Source: Pseudomonas psychrophila (GTDB lineage: Bacteria; Pseudomonadota; Gammaproteobacteria; Pseudomonadales; Pseudomonadaceae). From it: DNA of 64,000 nucleotides. Location: the NCBI RefSeq assembly GCF_001043005.1, contig NZ_JYKZ01000007.1, positions 124,001-188,000 on the forward strand, read 5' to 3'. This document shows positions 26,283-34,798 of this stretch, piece after piece (positions within the stretch are counted from its first letter, which is position 1; every line of letters begins with the position of its first letter). The notes beneath the pieces are model-generated. The model was given only the letters and a program-made list of their open reading frames with translations. It did not search any database and was not told the origin of the DNA. A program made the translations under genes and the position numbers.

Positions 26283-27203
26283 ATGACGGACAACACCTTT
26301 GACGGTATTCGGGAGTTCGTAGCCGCCGCACAGCTACTCAGTTTTACAGCCGCCGGGCTTGAACTTGGCGTGACCAGCTCCGCAGTGGGAAAAAGCGTGA
26401 GCCGCCTGGAAGCGCGACTGGGGGTCAAGCTGTTGCATCGTACAACCCGCCGTTTGACGCTCACTCAAGAAGGAGAAACCTACCTGGCGAGCTGCTTGCG
26501 GGTGATGGACGAACTGGCTGAAACCCAGGGCCTGCTGACTACAGGACAGCAAGAACCCATCGGTCGCCTGCGGGTTGATCTGCCTGCGACCTTTGGCCGA
26601 CGTCACATCCTGCCTACCCTGATCGATATGTCTGTTCGATACCAAAAGCTCGATCTGTCGGTCAGCTTCAGTGAGCGGCTGGTGGATATCGTCAACGATG
26701 GCATCGATCTCGTGGTGAGAATCGGAACCTTGAAGGACGATGGGGACATAGTGGCTCGAAAACTGGGCAGCCAACGTTTGTTGATCTGTGCAACGCCAGA
26801 CTACCTGGCCAGACACGCAGCACCTCAAAATCGAAACGACCTTCTGCAACATGACTGCATCGTAGGCTGGCGTAACGGCACCCGAAAAACCTGGATGTTG
26901 ATTGATGAAAACGGCCAGACATTTGAGCAAGAGGTGCGCGTCAAACATGAGATAGGGGACGGTGAGATGATGCTGAAGATGACCCACGCAGGCGGAGGAC
27001 TCGCCCAACTCCCCACCTGGCTGGTTCAGGACTCAATCGAACAGGGTGCACTGGTTCCTGTTCTTGAACGTTACGCTGGCGCCGAGATGCCCATCCATGT
27101 GATCTGGCCACGAACACGGTACATTCAACCGAAGATCAGAATGATCGTTGATGAACTGTTGGCACTAGCCCAGCGGGACTCAATCATTTTCAGGCCCGAC
27201 TAG
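26283..27203 (+). CDS. LysR-family regulator
   Basis: 306 residues. The N-terminal HTH runs over residues 5-65 (FDGIREFVAAAQLLSFTAAGLELGV, AVGKSVSRLEARLGVKLLHRTTRR). The effector domain starts near residue 90 (GRLRVDLPATFGRRHILPTL) and keeps the CIVGWRNGTRKTW segment. It is of the CrgA-like subgroup, the same as the regulator at 59190-60077, with which it shares SSAVGKSVxRLExRLGVxLLHRxTR. Its target is not obvious: the alkene reductase downstream is convergent, and its promoter, with two palindromes, is more than 1 kb away. Confidence 0.87.
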   Translation: MTDNTFDGIREFVAAAQLLSFTAAGLELGVTSSAVGKSVSRLEARLGVKLLHRTTRRLTLTQEGETYLASCLRVMDELAETQGLLTTGQQEPIGRLRVDLPATFGRRHILPTLIDMSVRYQKLDLSVSFSERLVDIVNDGIDLVVRIGTLKDDGDIVARKLGSQRLLICATPDYLARHAAPQNRNDLLQHDCIVGWRNGTRKTWMLIDENGQTFEQEVRVKHEIGDGEMMLKMTHAGGGLAQLPTWLVQDSIEQGALVPVLERYAGAEMPIHVIWPRTRYIQPKIRMIVDELLALAQRDSIIFRPD

Positions 27204-27295
27204 GTGTATCCGATGGAGACACCCTGCCTGCTGCCGGACAACACTTCCCGGATGAAACCCGAGAAATGTTGTCCCGCATGCATCATGAATCGTGA

Positions 27296-28399
27296 CTATT
27301 CGACAGATTCATACACTGGATAATCGACATAGCCTTTTTTACCGCTGCTGCCGTAGAACGTTGATCGATCAGGTGTTGCAAGGGGCCAGCCGTTCTTCAT
27401 TCGCTCCACTAGGTCGGGGTTTGCAATGAACGGTCGACCGAAAGCGATTAAATCCAGCTCCCCGGATTCAAGGGCACGTTCTGCAGACTCGCGATCAAAG
27501 CCGCCAGCAGCGATCAACGTACCCCGGAATGTTTCACGAAAACTCCTCGCAAATCCGTCAGGCATGCCCTCGGCACCAATGGTCAACTGATCGCTCAAAT
27601 GGACGTAGGCGATATCCCGCTGTTGAATCCCACGGGCGACTTCAACCCAGGTTTGGGCCTCATCGTCGAACGGAGCCATGTCGAAGAGACGGCCAAATGG
27701 AGAAATACGCACACCTACTTTGGCGCGGCCTACCTCCTGGGCAACCGCATCAATGGTTTCCAGCAGCAAACGGATTCTGTTCTGAATCGAACCGCCGTAA
27801 TGGTCTGTGCGATCGTTGACCGTTGGGTTGATGAACTGTTCGAACAAATACCCGTTAGCGCCATGAATTTCGACGCCATCGAAACCGGCTTCCATCGCTT
27901 TGCGAGCAGCCTGGACAAAGTCATTCGTGATGCCCGGGATTTCCTCTGTAGAAAGCGCTCGCGGAGCACTGGCCTGGATCTGACCTGGCTCGTGTTCCTC
28001 GTTGTAGGCATAGGCCAGGGAGTTGGCCGCGAGTTTATGGCTCGATGAAACAGGCGCCCCGCCGTCTGGCTGTAACGTCGTATGGGACACACGGCCCACG
28101 TGCCAGAGTTGGGCGAAAATTTTCCCGCCTTCTTCATGGACTGCCCGGGTTACGCGCTTCCATCCCTCAACCTGTTCCTGATTGTAAAGACCGGGGTTGA
28201 AGAGATAGCCCCGTCCCTGAATAGAAACAGGAACACCTTCACTGACGATAAGGCCGGCGCCAGCTCGCTGGCGGTAGTAAAGCACTGTCAAGTCATCGGG
28301 AATGTCATTCAGCGCACGCGCGCGAGTCATCGGAGCCATGACGACGCGATTTTTCAACGTAAGACCGCAAAGCGTGAAGGGCGAAAAAAGAATACTCAT
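27296..28399 (-). CDS. Old-yellow-enzyme alkene reductase (NemA/OYE class)
   Basis: 367 residues from the ATG at 28399; the frame extends 15 codons upstream without similarity. FMN-binding TIM barrel with APMTRARA near residue 25, FAQLWHVGRVSH, EIPGITNDF, the substrate-binding His/Asn pair in VEIHGANGYLFEQFI, DRTDHYGGSIQNR and LIAFGRPFIANPDL. Such enzymes reduce activated alkenes, nitro-esters and quinones with NADPH. The His/Asn pair is the classical OYE type, unlike the His/His pair of XenA at 54775. Monocistronic, with palindromes upstream suggesting its own regulator. Confidence 0.9.
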   Translation of the reverse strand: MSILFSPFTLCGLTLKNRVVMAPMTRARALNDIPDDLTVLYYRQRAGAGLIVSEGVPVSIQGRGYLFNPGLYNQEQVEGWKRVTRAVHEEGGKIFAQLWHVGRVSHTTLQPDGGAPVSSSHKLAANSLAYAYNEEHEPGQIQASAPRALSTEEIPGITNDFVQAARKAMEAGFDGVEIHGANGYLFEQFINPTVNDRTDHYGGSIQNRIRLLLETIDAVAQEVGRAKVGVRISPFGRLFDMAPFDDEAQTWVEVARGIQQRDIAYVHLSDQLTIGAEGMPDGFARSFRETFRGTLIAAGGFDRESAERALESGELDLIAFGRPFIANPDLVERMKNGWPLATPDRSTFYGSSGKKGYVDYPVYESVE

Positions 28400-28417
28400 G
28401 GAGGCCTCTGAAGTGGA

Positions 28418-28499
28418 GCGCTTCGAAGCGCCGGGAGGAGCCAATATACTCAGTCTCTCCTGTTCGATAATCCACGTTGAATTCCAATCATTGTGGAAT
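28418..28499. promoter_or_regulatory. Two palindromes upstream of the alkene reductase gene
   Basis: GCGCTTCGAAGCGC (28418-28431) is a perfect 14-bp palindrome 19 bp before the ATG. ATTCCA-N7-TGGAAT (28481-28499) lies further upstream. Both are in the 171-bp spacer between the reductase and the T6SS cassette. Position fits repressor operators; the binding protein is unknown. Confidence 0.4.
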
Positions 28500-28570
28500 G
28501 TGGGTCTGAAATCTAATAGGCGTTACGGCAAGCCGGGCTCACGTGGAACGGTTACTCTGAGCGGGACTGA

Positions 28571-28903
28571 TCAGATGTGAGTTTTCTTTCGTGAAAACCA
28601 GCGCTTAGGCTCGTATTGGGTGGGAACACAGCATGTGTGCAGGAAAATACTTACAAATGCGATCCATCCAACTGCATCATTATTTTGAAGGATAGGTTTT
28701 AGTGCAGGAAAAATAAGATCATATCCATATTTAACGGTACTCATATGAAATGACCCGAAGAAGATAGTCAGAGATAAGCATATAAAAAACCATCTCCATT
28801 TGAACCGTTCGCCAGAATAAAATCTCGATAGAAAATATAAGGAAGTGAGTGCCGCCAAAGAGAGCACTAGATACACGACTGACGTTACAGTGCTATTTAT
28901 CAT
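28571..28903 (-). CDS. Three-helix inner-membrane protein, candidate immunity protein
   Basis: 110 residues, no family recognised. Three hydrophobic segments: about 5-25 (TVTSVVYLVLSLAALTSLYF), 37-53 (WRWFFICLSLTIFFGSF) and 76-92. The tail is basic (RWFSRKKTHI). The ATG at 28903 lies inside the end of the DUF4225-like gene (11-bp overlap, different frame), so the two are translationally coupled. A longer frame from 28966 only reads antisense-free overlap and was not chosen. Low GC compared with neighbours. A small membrane protein tied to a membrane-active T6SS effector is the standard pattern of an immunity protein against pore formers; this is inference. Confidence 0.6.
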   Translation of the reverse strand: MINSTVTSVVYLVLSLAALTSLYFLSRFYSGERFKWRWFFICLSLTIFFGSFHMSTVKYGYDLIFPALKPILQNNDAVGWIAFVSIFLHTCCVPTQYEPKRWFSRKKTHI

Positions 28904-29591
28904 TAGCCTTGTACTCCATGTACATTGATCTGCCTGTAACGCTATCACTAATCCCTTCAAATGCAAGTGCGCTACTGCCCATTGTCTTATACGCCCTTAT
29001 ATAATCAGTGTTGATATATCTAAACAGGCACCAAGCATCTGGCTTTAATGCCATTCTCACGACGCCATATGCAGAAAGTCCTAAATCAACAGTGCCATAA
29101 GCCATATTTCCTTCAAATGCGCCGCCACCGAGTAGCTCTGCACCCTCCTGATAAACTTTCCTGATAGGACCTCGGGTGTCAGAACGGTTTTTTATAAGGT
29201 TACGTCCGTTCTCATAGAGGTTATTAGCGCCATGTGCGATCAAGGGGACACCTACTAATAGGCACAACGTACCGGCTGAACCGTAGCAGATGCCTGCTCC
29301 TGTTGCGATTTGAAATGCCCCGGCAATAGCTCCCACGCCTTTTTGAGCAATCTCAAATGACTGGCTCAGCAGGCTACTCTGTTCGTTTTTGAGTTCCAGT
29401 AGACCCTGCTCAGGGCTTTTTTTACCCTGTGAAACATCATCAACAATGCTTTTGGCATAATAAGCGACTTCGCGGTTGAATTGTAAACGCAGCGTGCCGT
29501 CTTTAATGTGTCTTACGCCTAATGTACTGGCTTGGCTTCCAAGTTTTCCAGCTGCGGCACTGACCATCCAATAGTCACAGCTACCAGGCAT
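28893..29591 (-). CDS. DUF4225-like protein, candidate Hcp-delivered membrane-targeting T6SS effector
   Basis: 232 residues. The middle (residues 84-121) is a long hydrophobic stretch rich in glycine and alanine (GVGAIAGAFQIATGAGICYG followed by LCLLVGVPLIAHG). It looks like a glycine-zipper helical hairpin of a pore-forming toxin. Around it are amphipathic, charged segments (FNREVAYYAKSIVDDVSQG; NLYENGRNLIKNRSDTRGP). The layout recalls DUF4225 proteins, which occur next to T6SS Hcp/PAAR genes. It starts 20 bp after the hcp stop with a weak ribosome site, suggesting coupled translation, and overlaps the candidate immunity gene. Family assignment from memory; toxic activity not shown. Confidence 0.65.
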   Translation of the reverse strand: MPGSCDYWMVSAAAGKLGSQASTLGVRHIKDGTLRLQFNREVAYYAKSIVDDVSQGKKSPEQGLLELKNEQSSLLSQSFEIAQKGVGAIAGAFQIATGAGICYGSAGTLCLLVGVPLIAHGANNLYENGRNLIKNRSDTRGPIRKVYQEGAELLGGGAFEGNMAYGTVDLGLSAYGVVRMALKPDAWCLFRYINTDYIRAYKTMGSSALAFEGISDSVTGRSMYMEYKANDK

Positions 29592-29611
29592 GCAACTTTC
29601 GGGTGTTGGTT

Positions 29612-30097
29612 TTATTCGTTATTTCCCCACGTGCTATATCCACTGGTACCAGCAACGTGGTGGATCCACGTGATGTCTCGGTAACGGATTGCTACATGTT
29701 CTTGTGGCTCGGCGTCGTGCTCCAAAATAGCGTGGGGCATTTCAAGTGTCAGGTTGGCTATAATTCCGCCTGTGATCGAAACAGAATAGAATTTTTCCTG
29801 CAGGCCAAAAGAGGACACTCGATAAAAACTGATTGTGCAGTTTATTTCCTCTCTGGATGAGAGTGCTTGAGCTAACAGTGGAGATGATTTGTCAACATTT
29901 TTGGTGATAAGAATTGGGCTGTGTGTTGGCTTATCGATATTTCCAATGTTGATCATGTTGTGGGTGTAAGACAACACCATAATTTCGTCGGCATAACCGG
30001 TCTGACATTTATTGCCAATAGATTCCTGGGTTGAACAACCTGCTGAAATAAGTCCTTGAGCCTTGCCGGTGATCGTCATGTAACCATGATTAGCCAT
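29612..30097 (-). CDS. hcp: Hcp-family type VI secretion tube protein/effector carrier (orphan)
   Basis: 161 residues, normal Hcp length. Characteristic blocks of the Hcp family that begins MANHGYMTITGKAQGLISAG are present: DEIMVLSYTHNMINIGNI, KPTHSPILITKNVDKSSPLL, REEINCTISFYR and GGIIANLTLEMPHAI, then the conserved RYRDITWIHH near the C-terminus. Hcp hexamers stack to form the T6SS inner tube and carry small effectors in their lumen. The ribosome site AAGGAGCG is strong. No sheath, baseplate, VgrG or PAAR gene is nearby, so this is an orphan hcp that must use a T6SS encoded elsewhere. First gene of a three-gene cassette. Confidence 0.92.
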   Translation of the reverse strand: MANHGYMTITGKAQGLISAGCSTQESIGNKCQTGYADEIMVLSYTHNMINIGNIDKPTHSPILITKNVDKSSPLLAQALSSREEINCTISFYRVSSFGLQEKFYSVSITGGIIANLTLEMPHAILEHDAEPQEHVAIRYRDITWIHHVAGTSGYSTWGNNE

Positions 30098-30406
30098 ATA
30101 TATCGCTCCTTTTAGTCAGCCGAACATCTTATTGCAAGAGTTTCAGGCGCGCCGTAGGACATTTCTTAAAGTCATATCAGAAATATGCCAAATTCTTACC
30201 GGCGGCTTGGCTAAATTCCTGACTAGATAACTCTGCGGGTTCATCGCGAAACCGAGATACGCAATTGTTCTATCCAGGAAAAGTCCAGGAGCAGGGCTAT
30301 CTGCGCAATTCCAAGTATTCTGAAATGTTGAATCTGAATTACAGGTATGAATCATGGATGCGCCCTGCTGGGAGGCGCATTTTTGGATTGCACTGCCTGC
30401 AGTGAT
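30098..30406. other. 309-bp spacer upstream of hcp
   Basis: It should hold the cassette promoter on the minus strand; no clear -35/-10 or -24/-12 pair was found. A 70-codon minus-strand frame (30143-30355) has no ribosome site or recognisable family. A stem ATGCGCC...GGCGCAT (30358-30380) followed by TTTT on the plus strand may insulate the EAL gene from the cassette. Confidence 0.45.
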
Positions 30407-32521
30407 CTAAGTAAAACACCCTCGCGCGCGCAAGAAAGCTTCTAGCTCAAGAACCGGCAGTGGCTTGCTGAAAAGATAGCCTTGCACCTGATCGCAGCCG
30501 TTTTTCGTCAGAAAATCCAGCTGATCAGGGGTCTCCACACCTTCGGCGATCACTTGCAGGTTGAGGCTATGGGCCAATTCAATAATTGTCTTGGCAATGG
30601 CTGCGTCCTGGGGGTTAGTGGTCACTTCGCGGATGAAGGCGATGTCGATCTTTAGTTTATCGATCGGGAATCGTCGCAGGTACGCGAGGCTCGAATATCC
30701 GGTACCGAAATCGTCTATGGACACCTTCACCCCCAGTTCTTTCAGGGTCTGCAAGCTGGCGATGGTGTGCGAAGTGTTCTCCATCAGCGAGCTTTCCGTC
30801 AGCTCGATTTCAAGCCAGTGCGCATCGATCTGATGCTCGATCAGCGCCTGCTGGATGATGGCGATCAGATCGCCCTTGATGATCTGCTGGAAGGACACAT
30901 TAACCGCTACCTGAATACCCCCCTCGCCTGTCCGTTGCCAATCGGCGATTTGCTTACACACACGATTGATCACCCAATTGCCGACCTGGGTAACCAGTCC
31001 AAGGTGTTCCAGCATTGGCACAAACACCGCTGGCGAGATAGTGCCCTGCCCCGGCTGTTCCCAGCGCAACAAGGCCTCCACCCCACATACACTGTCATCG
31101 AGCAGACTGATCTTGGGTTGGTAAAACAGCTCAAAGGTCTGTTGTTTCACCGCCTCTCGCAAGGCGGTTTCCATCGTTTGGCGCGCTGACGCGTCGTCAT
31201 TCATTTGCGCCGTGTAGAAACGGTAATTATCCCTGCCGATCTTCTTTGCACGGTGCATGGCGGTGTTCGCGTGCCTGATCAACCCGTGCGCGTCGTTCCC
31301 GTCATCCGGGTACAGTGCAATGCCAAAACTGGCGGTCATCGCAGTCGACTGACTACCGAGCTTAAAAGGCTCACGCAGTGTTTCGCGTATGCGCTCGACG
31401 GTTTGCAGGGGGTCTGCCTGGCCCTCGCGAATCATCAGGATCAACGCAAACTCGTCACCATCCATGCGCCCCAATGTGTCGCTCACATTAAGGCAGTTGG
31501 TCAGTCGCTGCCCCACCTGCGTCAACATTCGATCACCCAGTTGGTGGCCCCAGGCTTCGTTGACGCTACTAAAGTCGTCCAGATCAACCGTCACCACCGC
31601 CAACTGCCAATCACTGAGGGAGGCTTGGGTCAATCCCATCTGCAAGGTGGTGAAAAACAGCTTTCGATTCGGGAGCCCGGTCAACGTATCGTAATGGGCC
31701 ATTTTCAATATGCGCTGATCGGCTTCCTTGCGCTCAGTGATGTCATGGGCAATACCGACGATGATCCAGTCGTCCCCCGTTTTGTAGGCCTGGCGATGAA
31801 TTTCTACCGGGAGCAAACTCCCGTCCTTGCAGCGGATCTGCGTTTCCGTGGCTTCACTGGGGCCCTTGCCCGCGATGATCTGGTCATACAACACCTTTAG
31901 GTGTTCGATGGAGTCATCGCTGAGGTCGGCGGGTGTTTTGCATAGCAGTTCTTCGACGGTGTAGCCCAGTACCTGGCAGGCGCGTCGGTTGAACTCGATC
32001 AAGCGCATGCTGCTGCGATTGATCAAAAAAATGGCATCTCCCGAGGCGTCCATCGCCGAGCGAAAACGCTCAAGGTCGATGGTGCGTTGTTGCAGTTGCT
32101 CTTCCAGCATCAGGCTATGGCTTTTCAGATAATCGCCAAAAGCCTTGAGCCGCAAGAGGTTGCGCACCCGCAGCCACAACTCTGCACTTTCCACAGGTTT
32201 GCTCAGGAAATCTTCAGCGCCAGCTTCCAGGCCTGAAATACGCGAACTTTGCTTATCAAGAGCAGACAGCATAATGATCGGGATGTTGGAGGTGGCCTTG
32301 TTCGTCTTGAGCTGGGAGGCCACTTCGAAACCGTCCATGCCCGGCATCATGATATCGAGCAGAATCAAGTCTGGCGGTTGTTCTGCGACCACGACAAGGG
32401 CCTCTTCGCCCGAACTGGCGGTTAACGTGTGATAGCCCTGGTTCTGCAGCAGGATCTTCAGCAGTTTGCGGACATGGTCTTCATCATCGACTATCAATAT
32501 GGTCGCGGCAGAGTTAGGCAT
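30407..32521 (-). CDS. Response-regulator phosphodiesterase/cyclase: REC-PAS-GGDEF-EAL
   Basis: 704 residues. Receiver domain 1-120 (ILIVDDEDHVRKLL, phospho-Asp in LILLDIMMPGMDG, Lys in FLSKPVES). A short coiled linker, then PAS at ~150-265 (SGDAIFLINRSSMRL to GIAHDITERKEAD). GGDEF at ~275-430 carries DGDEF instead of GGDEF, so cyclase activity is doubtful. EAL at ~445-695 keeps EALLRW, NVSFQQ, ELTESS, DDFGTGYSSL, KID and EGVET, so it is predicted to be an active c-di-GMP phosphodiesterase. It ends a minus-strand operon behind a PAS histidine kinase and a stand-alone receiver, 9 bp after the latter. Cytoplasmic. Confidence 0.93.
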   Translation of the reverse strand: MPNSAATILIVDDEDHVRKLLKILLQNQGYHTLTASSGEEALVVVAEQPPDLILLDIMMPGMDGFEVASQLKTNKATSNIPIIMLSALDKQSSRISGLEAGAEDFLSKPVESAELWLRVRNLLRLKAFGDYLKSHSLMLEEQLQQRTIDLERFRSAMDASGDAIFLINRSSMRLIEFNRRACQVLGYTVEELLCKTPADLSDDSIEHLKVLYDQIIAGKGPSEATETQIRCKDGSLLPVEIHRQAYKTGDDWIIVGIAHDITERKEADQRILKMAHYDTLTGLPNRKLFFTTLQMGLTQASLSDWQLAVVTVDLDDFSSVNEAWGHQLGDRMLTQVGQRLTNCLNVSDTLGRMDGDEFALILMIREGQADPLQTVERIRETLREPFKLGSQSTAMTASFGIALYPDDGNDAHGLIRHANTAMHRAKKIGRDNYRFYTAQMNDDASARQTMETALREAVKQQTFELFYQPKISLLDDSVCGVEALLRWEQPGQGTISPAVFVPMLEHLGLVTQVGNWVINRVCKQIADWQRTGEGGIQVAVNVSFQQIIKGDLIAIIQQALIEHQIDAHWLEIELTESSLMENTSHTIASLQTLKELGVKVSIDDFGTGYSSLAYLRRFPIDKLKIDIAFIREVTTNPQDAAIAKTIIELAHSLNLQVIAEGVETPDQLDFLTKNGCDQVQGYLFSKPLPVLELEAFLRARGCFT

Positions 32522-32530
32522 GTGGAGAGC

Positions 32531-32920
32531 TCAGTCAGAGGGCTGTTGAGGCAGATTGTCTTGCAGCAACGTGTCGATGACCCGGTAAAGTTCCCTGTAG
32601 CGCAGAGGTTTGATGATGTAAGCGTTACACCCCGCCTGACGGGTTTTTTCTTCATCCTCCTTCATGGCCATGGCGGTGAGTGCGATCACCGGGATGGCGG
32701 CGGTCAACGCGTCGCTTTTGAGCAAGGAAGTGGCTTTGAGCCCGTCCATACCCGGTAACTGGATGTCCATCAGAATCAGCGCAGGCTGAAGCTCGCGTGC
32801 CAGTTTCAGACCGGTTTCAGCATCAGCCGCACAAATCACGCTGTGGCCGGCGCTGGTCAGCAGCAAGCGAGCCAGTCTCATGTTGGCGGCGTTGTCTTCG
32901 ACAATCAGGATCTCGGCCAT
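32531..32920 (-). CDS. Stand-alone receiver-domain response regulator
   Basis: 129 residues, receiver only. The ATG at 32920 gives MAEILIVEDNAANMRLARLLL, a typical receiver start with the acidic pair. Phospho-Asp is in LILMDIQLPGMDG, Thr in VIALTAMAMKEDEEK, and Lys in YIIKPLRYREL. It resembles DivK/CheY-like proteins that act by protein-protein contact. The start overlaps the end of the histidine kinase gene by 16 bp, so it is probably a phosphorelay partner of that kinase and perhaps passes signal to the REC-PAS-GGDEF-EAL protein encoded next. Confidence 0.9.
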   Translation of the reverse strand: MAEILIVEDNAANMRLARLLLTSAGHSVICAADAETGLKLARELQPALILMDIQLPGMDGLKATSLLKSDALTAAIPVIALTAMAMKEDEEKTRQAGCNAYIIKPLRYRELYRVIDTLLQDNLPQQPSD

Positions 32921-34635
32921 GGCGCCTCCACAGTGGTTAAACGGCGTATCGGCAGCCAAACCACGAATCGTGCGCCTGCCCCTTCCCTACTGGCTACCGC
33001 GACACTGCCGCCATGCAATTCGGTCAACTGTTTGACCATTGCCAGGCCCAGGCCGGTGCCCTCGAATTTACGCGCCAGACTGCTGTCGATCTGACTAAAA
33101 GCCTTGAACAACTTGTCCATATTGCTCTGGGCAATACCGATACCGGTGTCACTGACGCTCAACTCCAGGAAGGCGTCGTAATCGCTGTCGTGAACCTCGA
33201 AGCCATGCACGGGCCAATCCCCTTCGAGAATCCCTACGTGTTCGCGCGTTACTTGGCGTACCGCCAACGTCACCACCCCTCCTGGCGCGCTGAATTTCAC
33301 GGCATTGGCCAGCAGGTTGTAGACGATCTGTTTGGTTTTGCGCAGGTCGAGCTCAAAGCTGCCGAGTTCGACATCGGTGTCGAGTTTCAACTGAATGCGT
33401 TGCAATGCGGCTTTTTCGCGCACGATCAATAAGCTGTTGCTCAGCACGCTTTGCAGTTCGACGGGTTCCAGCTCCAGTTCCATCATCCCGGCTTCGACTT
33501 TGGACAGGTCGAGGATGTCATTGATCAGCGACAGCAAATGTTGGCCGCTGTTGAAAATGTCGCTGATGTACTCGCGCTGGGTCTCGGTCATGTCGCCGAC
33601 CATGCCGTCCTTGAGCGCTTCGGAAAAGCCGATGACGGCGTTCAGCGGCGTGCGCAGTTCATGGGACATGGTGGCGAGGAATTCGGACTTCATGTGGCTG
33701 GCGTGTTCAAGCTCGATATTCTTCTCTTCCAAGGTCCGCTCAAAGCGCTTGCGCTCAGTCACGTCACGGGCTGCCGCGAATACCCCTTGCAGCTTGCGAT
33801 CCCGGTCGTGAAAAGTCGCTGCATTATAGGAAACAACGGTTTCAGTGCCGTTGTAAGCGCGCACGGTGAGTTCATAGTCGCTGACTTTGTTTTCACTGAG
33901 CACACGCTTGATTGCAGCATCGGCGCGGGCCGGATCGGTGAAAAAGTTCTTGCACGGCGCGCCAATCAATTCGTCCCGGGTACGGCCGGTAAGCGCCATC
34001 ATTTGTTTGTTTACGTCGGAAATGATGCCCTGAGGATCCGTCATCATCAGGGCGTCGATGTTCGATTCGATCAACGAGCGCGTGTAAAACTGCTGGTCGC
34101 GCAAACGCTGATCCAGCAAGGCCTGGGTCGCTTCCTCTTGTTTGCGCGCGGTGTTATCGGTGCCGATCAGCAAATAACCGATGATGGTTTCTGCGCTGTC
34201 GCGCAACGAGGTCACCGACACCATTGCCGAGAGGCGACTGCCATCCTTGCGGATATAGGTCAGCTCATAGATGTCTTCAATCCCGCGAGAGGCCTTGAAC
34301 ACCAGTGCTTCGAAGCCAGGTGTGATCGGCGTGTTGAGCTCAAGGCTCAGGGCGGCTGCGCGAGCGATCAATTCTGTTGGGTCGGAGATATCGGCCGGAG
34401 TGATCAGGTTAACCACGTCTTCAGACTGGTAACCGAGCATACGTTCGGCGCCGACGTTGAAGATCTGGATAACGCCTTTTTCATCGGTAGCGATGCTGGA
34501 AAAGTAGGCACTGTTGAAGATTGCGTCCTGGAGGGCGCCGGTCTTGAGCAAGGTTTTCTGTCGGCGAAACTCGACGATTTTCTCCGCACGTGACAGGGGT
34601 TCGTTGGGCGGACGGTCTACAGGCGGAGTGTCCAT
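32905..34635 (-). CDS. PAS-PAS sensor histidine kinase
   Basis: 576 residues, no membrane helices. PAS 1 at ~35-165 (NSAYFSSIATDEKGVIQIFN to GTDNTARKQEE). PAS 2 at ~185-300 (IESNIDALMMTDPQGIISDVN to ARDVTERKRFE). The HisKA domain has the phospho-acceptor in FLATMSHELRTPLNAVIGFS, near residue 325. The HATPase domain has NLLANAVKFS (N box), VSDTGIGI (G1), FKAFSQID (F) and GTGLGLA (G2). No C-terminal receiver: the receiver is instead the next gene. First gene of the three-gene operon with the receiver and the GGDEF-EAL protein, coupling a cytoplasmic signal to c-di-GMP turnover. Confidence 0.93.
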   Translation of the reverse strand: MDTPPVDRPPNEPLSRAEKIVEFRRQKTLLKTGALQDAIFNSAYFSSIATDEKGVIQIFNVGAERMLGYQSEDVVNLITPADISDPTELIARAAALSLELNTPITPGFEALVFKASRGIEDIYELTYIRKDGSRLSAMVSVTSLRDSAETIIGYLLIGTDNTARKQEEATQALLDQRLRDQQFYTRSLIESNIDALMMTDPQGIISDVNKQMMALTGRTRDELIGAPCKNFFTDPARADAAIKRVLSENKVSDYELTVRAYNGTETVVSYNAATFHDRDRKLQGVFAAARDVTERKRFERTLEEKNIELEHASHMKSEFLATMSHELRTPLNAVIGFSEALKDGMVGDMTETQREYISDIFNSGQHLLSLINDILDLSKVEAGMMELELEPVELQSVLSNSLLIVREKAALQRIQLKLDTDVELGSFELDLRKTKQIVYNLLANAVKFSAPGGVVTLAVRQVTREHVGILEGDWPVHGFEVHDSDYDAFLELSVSDTGIGIAQSNMDKLFKAFSQIDSSLARKFEGTGLGLAMVKQLTELHGGSVAVASREGAGARFVVWLPIRRLTTVEAPWPRS

Positions 34636-34798
34636 TGGTTCGTTTCCCGTTAACTCGCAACCTGACCGTCATGACGGTGCCGTAAAGCGTGCTTACGCAA
34701 ATCACCCGAATGAGCGACTAGAGGTTTGTACACGATAGCAGAGGTGCTGGGATGAGGCTAAGCAGGGACGCTTTCGTCGTTTACTCAGCCTTCAGGTT

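Noticed and set aside
28571..30097. Prophage or plasmid-borne element around the Hcp cassette
   Set aside because: No integrase, transposase, attachment-site repeats or phage structural genes are visible on either side; only the composition differs.
30143..30355. 70-codon minus-strand gene upstream of hcp
   Set aside because: No ribosome site, no recognisable domain and an uneven composition; more likely spacer or promoter sequence.
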